Shown piece by piece: positions 42,955 through 50,658 of a stretch of DNA of 64,000 bases. Every line of letters begins with the position of its first letter. Positions within the stretch are counted from its first letter, which is position 1. Position numbers and translations under genes: made by a program. Under the pieces are notes generated by a model that was given only the letters and a program-made list of their open reading frames with translations, had not been told where the DNA came from and searched no databases. This DNA comes from Lachnospiraceae bacterium UBA7054 (GTDB lineage Bacteria > Bacillota > Clostridia > Lachnospirales > Lachnospiraceae), in assembly GCA_002492725.1 (NCBI GenBank), contig DLAF01000067.1, positions 62,001 to 126,000 of the forward strand, read 5' to 3'.

Positions 42955-44156
42955 CAGAGTATGATTTCCTTTCCTGTCGCTGCATTAAACATATACTTAT
43001 CACTCACTTCGCCCTCCGACCCGTCGTCAAACACCCAGTGTTCCTTTCCCTCGAAAACCCATACCGGAATCAAATCATATCGCCCTGGCGCCGACCGCTC
43101 CGGAAGCATTTGCAGACTGAGTTTATCCACTGCAACCGAATCTGTCATAATAATATTACTGTATTTCCGAATCAGGCAGTCCACCGCTTCCTCCGGTGAT
43201 ATTATGCGCACCGTTTTGCCGCTGTCCTGCACGTCATAAGGCCTGTTGACTTCGATTTCCACAAATCCGTTTCTTCCATATTTAATCTTGAATGCGGAAC
43301 CGATGTTATGATAACCCCTCAGCACCCCATAGCCATAATAGTAGATGGGAATACCGTGAAATTCCTGCGCGCACCGAAAATAGTAACAGTCGTCTTCCTC
43401 CGTCCAGCTCTCCTTTTTCAGAGAAGCGTCATACTCTCCTCTGTCATTTGTCACATATTCCTGCTCCGCCATCGTCTCATGATCCAGACCCAAAAGCTCA
43501 TACCGTTCTCCGAGCACAATCCCCCACTCATCCAAGCGATTCCGTACCTTCCGATACACATCGGCAGACTCCGCAAAGTTCAGTTCCCTGTCCCTGTACA
43601 GATCGGGATTATACTCCGCAAGTCCCTCTTCTTCCCACAAGACCTTTCCCCCAATGAATAGCGCCAGCGGCGTATAATAATGCAGATAAAAAGGATCTAT
43701 CACCAATGTGCGCCCATCCTCATAGTAAATAATTCTGGAAGGATATGAATCCATATCTTCATTACCATTTTCATGCTCATCATCAATCTGTTCCCTGACA
43801 CCCGCGCCCAAACAAGTGATATCTTCACAGATCTGCTCCATATCCAGTAAATGAACCATCGCCGTCCCCAACGGTACTGCATCTAAATTCACGCCCGCCG
43901 GCACTTCCACTTCCGCCTGCACCGATAACAGATCATACGCAGCCGAAACCTCAGCGGAAATCACACGTGTCTCACCCTCCGGCTGCTGCGTCAGATTTTC
44001 CGTGACGTTCTCTGACTGATCCGGCACATTGCCGGCAGTATGATAATCAAAATCACTTTCCACGCCGCCCCGACCACATGCCGTCAGTGTAAGAGCAGAG
44101 AATACCATGCCTGTATATATCAATATTTTAAACCGATTTTTACCCAACTTGTTCAT
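42954..44156 (-). CDS. Lipoprotein of the ABC island
   Basis: A 400-residue exported lipoprotein. A basic start and hydrophobic stretch end in the lipobox LTAC, with Cys27 as the lipid anchor, followed by a low-complexity Asn/Gln/Glu linker. The rest (about 65-400) has no motif I recognise; ISPEEAVDCLIRKY and the closing DKYMFNAATGKEI look like PepSY-type or YycI-like beta-alpha repeats. It is the first gene of the transporter transcript after the small secreted protein and is coupled to the permease by overlap. A sensing, binding or immunity role is likely for such a position. Confidence 0.75.
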   Translation of the reverse strand: MNKLGKNRFKILIYTGMVFSALTLTACGRGGVESDFDYHTAGNVPDQSENVTENLTQQPEGETRVISAEVSAAYDLLSVQAEVEVPAGVNLDAVPLGTAMVHLLDMEQICEDITCLGAGVREQIDDEHENGNEDMDSYPSRIIYYEDGRTLVIDPFYLHYYTPLALFIGGKVLWEEEGLAEYNPDLYRDRELNFAESADVYRKVRNRLDEWGIVLGERYELLGLDHETMAEQEYVTNDRGEYDASLKKESWTEEDDCYYFRCAQEFHGIPIYYYGYGVLRGYHNIGSAFKIKYGRNGFVEIEVNRPYDVQDSGKTVRIISPEEAVDCLIRKYSNIIMTDSVAVDKLSLQMLPERSAPGRYDLIPVWVFEGKEHWVFDDGSEGEVSDKYMFNAATGKEIIL

Positions 44157-44226
44157 GCAGAATGTCCTTTTTTCATTTCACTGCTAAACCGCCGTCTTCG
44201 ATTCCACTTTTGGGACGTTTATTGTA

Positions 44227-44258
44227 GGAGCCCTGCGATTATTTGGATACAGGGCTCC
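44227..44258. other. Stem-loop between the secreted protein and lipoprotein genes
   Basis: GGAGCCCTG, a 14-base loop, CAGGGCTCC. No T-run follows on the minus strand. It could partly stop transcription or protect the upstream message, so that the secreted protein is made in excess over the transporter. Confidence 0.65.
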
Positions 44259-44331
44259 CGCAAAAGTTTAGCTTAAATACAATCGACCTCATGACCACTT
44301 GTAATAAGCATCACGAGTTCCTCAACAACTA

Positions 44332-44733
44332 TTACGGAATCCAGGTCCCGCCGCAGGTGCATTTGGCGCTGACAGGATCCTGCAGATCATCATAGAATCC
44401 CATCAAACGATAGGTACGACCATTATATGCCGTTTTGTAATAGCTCCCGGAATAGGAACCCGTTCCCGAAACCGTCACATCGGTTCCAACCTGATCATTA
44501 CCCTCAAGCACGCAGATAAAGAAGTTCCCTTTACCACTGTATCGCGTCACATTAATGGTAAAGGACTGGCTCGAATTGGTCTTGGTGCCGGAACCTGCAT
44601 ACCCATACTCTCCTTTATTGACGCTAAAGGAATACGACGTGGCAGCCATGGCAGTCATTCCAAAAAGCATACTTCCAATCATGCTCATTGTGACAAACAG
44701 CGCCAGTTTTTTCTTTAAAAAACCGTTGTGCAT
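44332..44733 (-). CDS. Small secreted beta-rich protein
   Basis: A 133-residue protein with a clear signal peptide (KKK, then ALFVTMSMIGSMLFGMTAMA, cleavage after MAA or TAMA near residue 30). The mature part of about 103 residues is rich in Ser, Gly, Thr and Tyr with alternating polar and hydrophobic residues, which suggests a beta-sandwich. Only three cysteines occur, two of them in KCTCGG near the C-terminus. I do not recognise a family. AAGGAGGG lies seven bases before the ATG. Its promoter region carries the same operator as the divergent BlaI-like gene. It could be a secreted antagonist, a signal or a cell-wall ligand. Confidence 0.75.
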   Translation of the reverse strand: MHNGFLKKKLALFVTMSMIGSMLFGMTAMAATSYSFSVNKGEYGYAGSGTKTNSSQSFTINVTRYSGKGNFFICVLEGNDQVGTDVTVSGTGSYSGSYYKTAYNGRTYRLMGFYDDLQDPVSAKCTCGGTWIP

Positions 44734-44786
44734 AAACTTACCCTCCTTCTCTTTTTATTTTTGTTAACGTCACTTTTATCTTGCAA

Positions 44787-44810
44787 GACAAGTGTTGTCT
44801 ATATAGACAA
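44787..44810. promoter_or_regulatory. Operator cluster for the secreted-protein promoter
   Basis: Two overlapping palindromes: GACAA-GTG-TTGTC (44787-44799) and the perfect 16-base TTGTCTATATAGACAA (44795-44810), giving three half sites. They lie just downstream of the minus-strand -10 box, a place where a repressor would block transcription. Confidence 0.7.
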
Positions 44811-44814
44811 TATT

Positions 44815-44843
44815 AAATTAGCACGCTCTTTTTCTCTTGTCAA
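44815..44843 (-). promoter_or_regulatory. Candidate promoter of the secreted protein and ABC genes
   Basis: On the minus strand a perfect TTGACA, a 17-base spacer and a weak TAATTT. The operator cluster follows immediately downstream. Confidence 0.5.
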
Positions 44844-44897
44844 TATTCATTCTGTTTTACACTTTGTTTCCTAAATCAAGTAATTGTTTAATTATTG

Positions 44898-44927
44898 TTG
44901 ACATAGGCAATGGTTGTCTGCTATATT
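44898..44927 (+). promoter_or_regulatory. Promoter of the BlaI-like repressor gene with an operator in its spacer
   Basis: TTGACA, an 18-base spacer and TATATT. The spacer contains GGCAA-TGG-TTGTC (44906-44918), which matches the GACAA-N3-TTGTC operator on the other side with one change. The rest of the gap from 44734 to 45036 holds only ribosome sites and AT-rich DNA. Confidence 0.7.
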
Positions 44928-45036
44928 TATACTATAAATTACTGTCACCGTCGTTCACCCCATGCCGTACAGCGCACTATGATGGCATATTTTTGCATGA
45001 CCGTTGCAGTTTACAATTTATCAGGAGACTAATCAT

Positions 45037-45477
45037 ATGAATCTTACCAAACGTGAACTGGCTGTTATGCGAATCTTATGTGAGGCGGATCATCCTCTTA
45101 TGGTATCGGAAATCGTACAGAAAGATAAAGACAGCACAGTCTACAGCGTACAGCGCATCATCCAAAATCTGATTAAGAAAAACTTGGTCGCCGTAGACGG
45201 AATGGCTTATAACAAGAAGGCTTTGGGTCGTACATTTAAACCTCTGGTCACTGCAGAGAGCGTAGAGGCAAGCGCCCTGCAGGAAATACTGCGCGGTCTG
45301 TCCGGAAGGAAACTCACCTCCTCCCACTTAATTGCAGCACTTCTTCCGACGGACAATTCCGATCAGACCTTGGAAGAACTCAATCGCCTGGAAAAACTTA
45401 TTTGCCAAAGAAAAGAACAGATCCTTCAGAGCAAAAGGCCTGCCTCCGGGAAAGACTCTGAGGATCAGGAAGGATAA
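45037..45477 (+). CDS. BlaI/MecI-family repressor
   Basis: A 146-residue regulator. The N-terminal winged helix reads LTKRELAVMRILCEADHPLMVSEIVQK, then TVYSVQRIIQNLIKKNLV, the same order as the DNA-binding domain of BlaI and MecI. The C-terminal half is acidic and helical, as expected for dimerisation. In known systems the repressor is cleaved or released when a BlaR1-type metalloprotease senses a ligand. I placed the start at the ATG with CAGGAG nine bases upstream. The M56 gene follows after three bases. It most likely represses its own promoter and the divergent one. Confidence 0.85.
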   Translation: MNLTKRELAVMRILCEADHPLMVSEIVQKDKDSTVYSVQRIIQNLIKKNLVAVDGMAYNKKALGRTFKPLVTAESVEASALQEILRGLSGRKLTSSHLIAALLPTDNSDQTLEELNRLEKLICQRKEQILQSKRPASGKDSEDQEG

Positions 45478-45480
45478 CTC

Positions 45481-46626
45481 ATGATTTTCAGTATCGTTTC
45501 ACTAGTCAATGCATTATGCTTCAGCTCCCTCTCAATATTACTTTTCATCTGCATTGCGCGTCAGTCAGTCTCTCTTGCCCTGAAAAGATTTCTCATGCTG
45601 TTAGTTATTCTTGCAGTCATGATCCATCTCTTAGTGCCTGCAGAATTTGCTTCCCAGAATAATATTTATGTGACTCGGTTCTATCCGGATCTGTATCTTC
45701 CCTTTATCAAGACCAGCGTTCCCATCGCCGGAAAAGGAATTCCTCTGCCACTGCTTGCCGCCGCCATATCCCTAATTGGAAGTCTGATTTACTTTGGCCG
45801 GCTGCTGTTCTCTTATATCCGCATTTCTTCAACGCTGCGAAAATGCCGCCCGGCAAACGATGGAAACATTCCCGCCATAACTGCCGCAATATGCAGCGAG
45901 TTAGGCTACCGAAATCATTTCCGTATAGTGATATATCCTGATCACATAACGCCTTTTCTATTTGGTCTCATCAAACCGACAATCGTGCTACCCAACGAAG
46001 TATTGTCTGATGAAACTTTATACTTCATCTTAAAGCATGAAATTAACCATGCGCACCACAAGGATCTGTGGCTCCGCTTCGGCTGTGAACTGCTGCTGGG
46101 TATTTACTGGTGGAATCCGTTCCTGTATCTTCTGCGCAATCAGTCGATTGCCATGCAGGAATGGTATGCCGACAGCAGTGTCGTAGGAAAATCAGACGAA
46201 TTGCAGCAGATAAACTACACACACTGCTTGGTCAAAATGGCGAAATTGGCATTGCCTGCACAAGCCAACAAAAGCATTGCCACCTTTAATGACGGAACCG
46301 GATTGCGCGGCCGCATTGAAAATCTCGCTCATTCTTCGGGAAAATCCGCCTTCAAAAAACATTCGACATGGATTGCGTACATCCTGTCGGCAATGCTGCT
46401 GGTGTGTATATCCGCCCCCTGTTTCTTTATCCTGGAACCCCGCAAGGAAATTCCCAAGGAAATTTTAGAAAATACCGTCCGCATTAACAGTGACAACAGC
46501 TATCTTCTCCTGACGGGAGAAGGGGAATACGCAATCTATATAGAGAATAAATATTTTGCAACCGTCACCCAGATCTTTGATGACACTTTACCAATTTATA
46601 ACACACAAGGAGAACGAATCAAATGA
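45481..46626 (+). CDS. BlaR1/MecR1-type M56 membrane metalloprotease
   Basis: A 381-residue zinc protease in the membrane. Three or four N-terminal helices precede a cytoplasmic loop with the zinc motif HEINH (186-190), followed by AHHKDLW and a glutamate-rich region; NPFLYLLRNQSIAMQEWYAD is the conserved continuation. A last helix (about 298-320) is followed by only about 60 external residues. Antibiotic-sensing BlaR1 has a penicillin-binding domain of about 250 residues there, which is absent, so it must sense something else. It probably inactivates the BlaI-like repressor. The next gene overlaps its stop by four bases. Confidence 0.9.
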   Translation: MIFSIVSLVNALCFSSLSILLFICIARQSVSLALKRFLMLLVILAVMIHLLVPAEFASQNNIYVTRFYPDLYLPFIKTSVPIAGKGIPLPLLAAAISLIGSLIYFGRLLFSYIRISSTLRKCRPANDGNIPAITAAICSELGYRNHFRIVIYPDHITPFLFGLIKPTIVLPNEVLSDETLYFILKHEINHAHHKDLWLRFGCELLLGIYWWNPFLYLLRNQSIAMQEWYADSSVVGKSDELQQINYTHCLVKMAKLALPAQANKSIATFNDGTGLRGRIENLAHSSGKSAFKKHSTWIAYILSAMLLVCISAPCFFILEPRKEIPKEILENTVRINSDNSYLLLTGEGEYAIYIENKYFATVTQIFDDTLPIYNTQGERIK

Positions 46627-46904
46627 AAAAAACACGCATTCTGTTGACTGTATTCATTGTATGTTGCATCTTATGTAAAAACTGCTTCGCTTCCTATGCA
46701 AAGCAGTCGCCGGAGGCCTGTATTACAGTCTCCGCACATGGCACATCCGCAGTCCGTCCTATGGCAAATGGCCTCGCAGACAATATCGCCCCCTGTTCCG
46801 CCGATACCGAATGGCAATATAAATTAATAAACGGACAGCTTTACAGACGGCTCTACAATCTGCGTACCCACTCTTGGATCGGCGACTGGGAATTGGTTCC
46901 CTGA
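46623..46904 (+). CDS. Short secreted peptide coupled to the M56 protease gene
   Basis: A 93-residue precursor with a typical signal peptide (KKTR, then LLTVFIVCCILCKNCFA, cleavage near residue 23-25). The mature part of about 70 residues ends in a Trp/Tyr-rich stretch, EWQYKLINGQLYRRLYNLRT then WIGDW. This YK-x-NG-x-x-YRR-x-YN pattern occurs in other small exported proteins of Clostridia. It is translated by overlap with the protease gene (ATGA). A plausible role is as ligand, co-sensor or inhibitor of the protease's external tail, but nothing in the sequence proves it. Confidence 0.72.
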   Translation: MKKTRILLTVFIVCCILCKNCFASYAKQSPEACITVSAHGTSAVRPMANGLADNIAPCSADTEWQYKLINGQLYRRLYNLRTHSWIGDWELVP

Positions 46905-46937
46905 CATATCATTGCAGCCTCTGCATCTGTTATGTCA
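46902..46937. other. Hairpin formed by the stop codons of two convergent genes
   Basis: TGACATA (46902-46908) pairs with TATGTCA (46931-46937), with an inner TGCAG-CCT-CTGCA. The TGA at each end is the stop codon of the secreted peptide gene and of argC. Likely limits read-through in both directions, although T-runs are lacking. Confidence 0.6.
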
Positions 46938-47882
46938 CAAATCCAGCCCTTTGGCTTCGTCGCATCCCAAAATGATATTCATGCACTGAATCGCCGCACC
47001 GGAAGCGCCTTTTCCCAGGTTATCAAACTGTGAGGAAACGACAATGCGCTCCTCGTTTCCCGTCACATAAATCTTCAAACCGTCCCAGCCGGAAAGGCCG
47101 TTCCCCGCCAGAAAGCCGCTCGCCGCGATCTCATCGTCCGCGGCGCTCACCTTAAGGAACCGCTCCTTTTTGTAATATTCCGCATAATACTGCAAAAGTG
47201 ATTCCGGCGTTTCTCTTTTTGCCAGCAGCTCCGCATAGAGCGGTACGGAAACCACCATACCGCTGTAATAATCGTCAATGATCGGGGAAAACAGGGGCGT
47301 GCGCGCAAGCCCCGTAATCTTTTTCATTTCCTTTAAGTGCTTATGCTGCTGGGTCAGGGCATACTCTCTCCCCGAAGACAGTTCTTTCGGCCTGTCCGCG
47401 CTCTCATAGGCTGTGATTGTCCGCTTACCAGCCCCGCTGTATCCCGAAATCGCAAAACTGCTCACCGGATACTCTTTGGGCAGAATCCCTCCCGCAATCA
47501 GCGGATAGACCAGGGAAATAAACCCTGTCGCATAACAGCCCGGGACCGCGATCCGCTTTCCCCTCCGAATCGCCGCCCTATGTTCCTCTGAGAGTTCAGG
47601 AAAACCGTAGGCCCATCCTTCTTTCGTCCGATGCGCGGTCGAGGCGTCGATGATCACGACATCCTCCCCCTCCGCCAGCGCGACAGATTCCCTTGCCGCT
47701 TCATCCGGCAGGCACAGAAACGTGATGTCTGATGCGCTTATCATTTTCTTCCTCTCTGCCGGGTCTTTTCTCAGTTCCGGGTCAATATGCAGAAGCTCTA
47801 TGTCATCGCGGTTTTGAAAGCGTTCGTTGATCCGCAGTCCTGTCGTCCCCTCGCTCCCGTCAATAAAAACTTTTGTTTTCAT
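46935..47882 (-). CDS. argC: N-acetyl-gamma-glutamyl-phosphate reductase, type 2
   Basis: A 315-residue NADPH-dependent reductase of arginine biosynthesis. It has FIDGSEGTTGLRI for cofactor binding, the catalytic cysteine in VPGCYATGF, SGYSGAGK and the HKHLKEM histidine region. The short length and GSEGTTG start define the type 2 (argC2) branch. No other arg genes are nearby, unusual for argC. I chose the ATG with AAAGGA nine bases upstream, removing 24 residues. It has its own strong promoter. A role in the glycan locus is not evident; it may be a bystander or a supply of a glutamate-derived semialdehyde. Confidence 0.9.
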   Translation of the reverse strand: MKTKVFIDGSEGTTGLRINERFQNRDDIELLHIDPELRKDPAERKKMISASDITFLCLPDEAARESVALAEGEDVVIIDASTAHRTKEGWAYGFPELSEEHRAAIRRGKRIAVPGCYATGFISLVYPLIAGGILPKEYPVSSFAISGYSGAGKRTITAYESADRPKELSSGREYALTQQHKHLKEMKKITGLARTPLFSPIIDDYYSGMVVSVPLYAELLAKRETPESLLQYYAEYYKKERFLKVSAADDEIAASGFLAGNGLSGWDGLKIYVTGNEERIVVSSQFDNLGKGASGAAIQCMNIILGCDEAKGLDL

Positions 47883-47913
47883 GTCATCAAGTCCTTTCCC
47901 TATGTTTCTGTAA

Positions 47914-47942
47914 AGTATACACTTTGCCCGTGCATAAATCAA
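47914..47942 (-). promoter_or_regulatory. SigA promoter of argC
   Basis: On the minus strand TTGATT, a 17-base spacer and TATACT, 30 bases before the start codon. Confidence 0.75.
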
Positions 47943-47963
47943 TATGCTATTCATATTTATGCA
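47931..47963. promoter_or_regulatory. Inverted repeat, possible ARG-box pair, over the argC promoter
   Basis: TGCATAAAT and ATTTATGCA in inverted orientation, 15 bases apart, with the first copy overlapping the -35 box. The TGNAT-N4-ATNCA look of ArgR/AhrC boxes is partly met, which would suit arginine repression. Confidence 0.4.
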
Positions 47964-47990
47964 GCCAATTCTTGCTTACTGCATTTTTAT

Positions 47991-49649
47991 TCACTCTCTA
48001 TGCAATCCCATCTGTGCCATCCCCAAAAATAACGGCAGCGCGTACCAGAAAAACAGCACATAACGGGGCAGATAGGTCGGCCCGAGCAGCACAGTCAGCC
48101 ATACCAAAAGAATCGGTAAAAAAGGATATAGCATTTCGTATCGTCTGTTATTTAATAGCCTTGCAAAGAGGAGCGCATAGAGCCAGAACATGGCGCCTGG
48201 AGAAAACAGCCAGGAAAGTACGGGAACCTTTTCCTTCCAGACCTCCAGTGAAAGCTTACGGTACACCTCATTCAGCCACGGAATCTTACTCTCCCGAACG
48301 CCCGGCAGCTCCACCTCATAGCCAAAGTAAGAATTATCCTGATAGGTAAAAGTAAAAACGGTATTGCCTCCATATACATTGATCACCATATCCGGATACC
48401 AAAAACCGTAGGACGTCAACCACCAGGCATTTAAGTAGATAAACGGCTTTCTCATACCGATGCGCAGCCAGAGCGCGGCATATCTGCCTTTTTCCTTTGC
48501 AAAAGCCTCATTGTTGAAACGGTATTTCACCGGATCAGAGAGCCTCGGCGTATACAGGGAAAGCGCCTCCTCGTTCAACACTTCGTGCAGGATGTCCAGA
48601 TCTTCCTTGGAAAAACTCTCCGGCGCATACTTGTAAACTCTCGCCAGCTGCTGGATCGGCACCGTCAAAATCTCCTGGTACTCGGAATCATCCGCATGGA
48701 GCGCCAGTTTCAAACCGCCGTTTACCAAAAGGCACCCCGCCACCGCACAGGCCGACAAAAGCAATAACTGCCTGCGGCGTCCTTTTTTTCCAATAAGCAA
48801 AAAGGGAATCATCACCAAGAAGGCATAAAATCCGTTATTACGAAAAAGCATCATCGCCATGCCGCTTACCACAAAGAGAAACCGCCAGCCCTTTGAGGCA
48901 AAAAAATTCTCCTCATCCCTGCCCAGTTCCAACAGGCAGATCAACAGAAGCAAAAGAGCCAGCGTAAACAGCGCGTCTTTTGCCGAACACAGGGTAAACA
49001 TCACCACCGTCGGAAAAGTACCCAGCCACAAAAGGCCCACCAACCGCACCATGCGGGATACTCTTTTTTTTCGAAGGTAGGAAAAAAGGAAGGTGAAAAC
49101 GCCCGCCGCAGCCGCCATCTGAAACACCATATAACAGGCAATCCCCAGATTGTAGGAATCCGTCAGCTTATGTACGGCGCAGATCATCCCGCCCAAAAGC
49201 AGCACATGCACGAGCGGATGATGCGTCGAAAACGTTCTGGTTGCCACCTGTATATATTCATCCTGCGCATCATATACAAAAAATCCCGGATAGACCGCCA
49301 GAAACACAGGCAGCCAGCATAAAAGCAGAAACAGGAAGGCCGCAACATCCGCCTGCGCTTCGGTCAATTCAATCGCAATTGTTATTTTATTTGCTATCCT
49401 CCCCGCAAAAGACATATTCCTGCTCCGCAGGCCGTCCATAAGCCGCCACAAAAGCAGCACAATTTCTGTGAAGATCACGGTAAACGCCACCAGATGAAGC
49501 CAGAGCGTCACATCCTTCACATCCACATGTTCTACGCTGTCCAGTCGAGCGCCAAACACAAGCGCTGCCGAAAACGCAAGAGAAAAGATACCCGCAATCA
49601 GATAGCTTCTCTTTTCTATCTGCTCTTTACCTCTTTGCATCTCTTTCAT
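47991..49649 (-). CDS. DUF6020-type polytopic membrane protein, GT-C-like
   Basis: A 552-residue membrane protein with about thirteen helices. The external loop after the third helix reads YPGFFVYDAQDEYIQVA followed by THHPLVHVLLL, which aligns with the corresponding loop of the protein at 20-21.7 kb. Further shared features are CSAKDALFTLALLL after a proline helix and an external Tyr-rich domain near residues 400-450. This supports one family of GT-C-like enzymes that use lipid-linked sugars outside the membrane. It overlaps the GtrB-type transferase gene, which could make its donor. I chose the ATG with AGGGAG upstream over a GTG two codons earlier. Confidence 0.72.
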   Translation of the reverse strand: MKEMQRGKEQIEKRSYLIAGIFSLAFSAALVFGARLDSVEHVDVKDVTLWLHLVAFTVIFTEIVLLLWRLMDGLRSRNMSFAGRIANKITIAIELTEAQADVAAFLFLLLCWLPVFLAVYPGFFVYDAQDEYIQVATRTFSTHHPLVHVLLLGGMICAVHKLTDSYNLGIACYMVFQMAAAAGVFTFLFSYLRKKRVSRMVRLVGLLWLGTFPTVVMFTLCSAKDALFTLALLLLLICLLELGRDEENFFASKGWRFLFVVSGMAMMLFRNNGFYAFLVMIPFLLIGKKGRRRQLLLLSACAVAGCLLVNGGLKLALHADDSEYQEILTVPIQQLARVYKYAPESFSKEDLDILHEVLNEEALSLYTPRLSDPVKYRFNNEAFAKEKGRYAALWLRIGMRKPFIYLNAWWLTSYGFWYPDMVINVYGGNTVFTFTYQDNSYFGYEVELPGVRESKIPWLNEVYRKLSLEVWKEKVPVLSWLFSPGAMFWLYALLFARLLNNRRYEMLYPFLPILLVWLTVLLGPTYLPRYVLFFWYALPLFLGMAQMGLHRE

Positions 49650-50583
49650 CCACACACTCCCTGATCACGTACTGCGGAGAATTGTTCAGGGAAATATAAA
49701 TCCGCCCAATGTACTCCCCGATGATGCCCAGCATCAAAAGAATCAGCCCGCAGAAAAAAACAATCGCTGCCATCAGTGCGCTAAATCCCACCGGGACTGC
49801 CGGATTGACAAACTTTTTTATCACCGTAAAAATCCCGTAAGCAAACCCCGCGCAGGCGGAAAGGATTCCAATAACAGTTGCTATTCTAAGTGGCTTTACA
49901 CTGAAAGCCGTGAACCCGTTGAACCACAGGCCAAGGAGTTTGCCGATGGTATAGCCCGAAACCCCCACCTCACGCTCCCTGTGCGTCACTTCTGCGTTGG
50001 TGATCTTTTTCGTGGTGCGCAGCACCAGGCCGATCACATAAGGATAAGGATTTTCGTAGCGCAAAAGTTCTTCCACGACAAACCTTTTTGCGGCAAAATA
50101 GCTGGAAACGTAGAGATCCTTCGGCTTTCCCAGCATGACTCTCGTCATCAGCTCATTCACCTTACTGCCAAAATTGCGGAACCCGGAATGACGTTTGTTT
50201 TTATACTTTGCATAGACCACATCGGAGCCTGACTCGATCCCGGCAAGGAGCTTTCCCACTTCCGAAGCCGGCGTCTGCCCGTCGTCGTCCAGGCAAACCA
50301 CGATATCGCCCCGCACATGGGAAAAGCCTGCCATCAACGCCGCGTGCTGACCGAAATTTCTCGCCAGATTCACGCCGCAGACATCGCTGTTTTCCCTGCA
50401 CAGTTCGCGGATTTTCTCAAACGTATCGTCCGGAGAGGCATCGTTTACCAAAACAATCTCAAAGCGATACTGCGAAAGCCCCTTCATGGCCTCCCTGATT
50501 TCCTGCACTACCCTGCCTATGGTCTGTGCCGACCGATAGCAGGGAATCACAAAACTGACTAACTGTTTCGCACTGTTCTCCAT
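49627..50583 (-). CDS. GtrB/ArnC-type undecaprenyl-phosphate glycosyltransferase
   Basis: A 318-residue GT2 enzyme with two C-terminal membrane helices (about 232-252 and 265-290). VNDASPDDT (46-54), NFGQHAALMAG (76-86) and LDDDGQTP (98-105) are the hallmarks of the dolichyl-phosphate-mannose/ArnC/GtrB branch, which moves one sugar from a nucleotide to undecaprenyl phosphate. The lipid-sugar is then flipped, commonly by a GtrA protein, and used by a GT-C transferase. All three parts occur here (GtrA at 58.9-59.4 kb, GT-C candidates on both sides). The WecE-type aminotransferase and GNAT upstream make an amino-dideoxy sugar the likely cargo. Confidence 0.9.
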   Translation of the reverse strand: MENSAKQLVSFVIPCYRSAQTIGRVVQEIREAMKGLSQYRFEIVLVNDASPDDTFEKIRELCRENSDVCGVNLARNFGQHAALMAGFSHVRGDIVVCLDDDGQTPASEVGKLLAGIESGSDVVYAKYKNKRHSGFRNFGSKVNELMTRVMLGKPKDLYVSSYFAAKRFVVEELLRYENPYPYVIGLVLRTTKKITNAEVTHREREVGVSGYTIGKLLGLWFNGFTAFSVKPLRIATVIGILSACAGFAYGIFTVIKKFVNPAVPVGFSALMAAIVFFCGLILLMLGIIGEYIGRIYISLNNSPQYVIRECVDERDAKR

Positions 50584-50658
50584 CTTTCCTCTGATCTTAG
50601 CCCTTTCTTTCCTGATCTTGCTCTCTTTTTTTCAAGCGCTGTATTTTTCCTTCCGCTC

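Noticed and set aside
40634..44733. Lantibiotic gene cluster
   Set aside because: The transporter order fits immunity, but no LanB, LanC or LanM enzyme and no Ser/Thr/Cys-rich core peptide is present; the secreted protein has only three cysteines.
45037..46626. Beta-lactam resistance regulator pair
   Set aside because: The M56 protein lacks the penicillin-binding sensor domain and no beta-lactamase or PBP2a gene is present.
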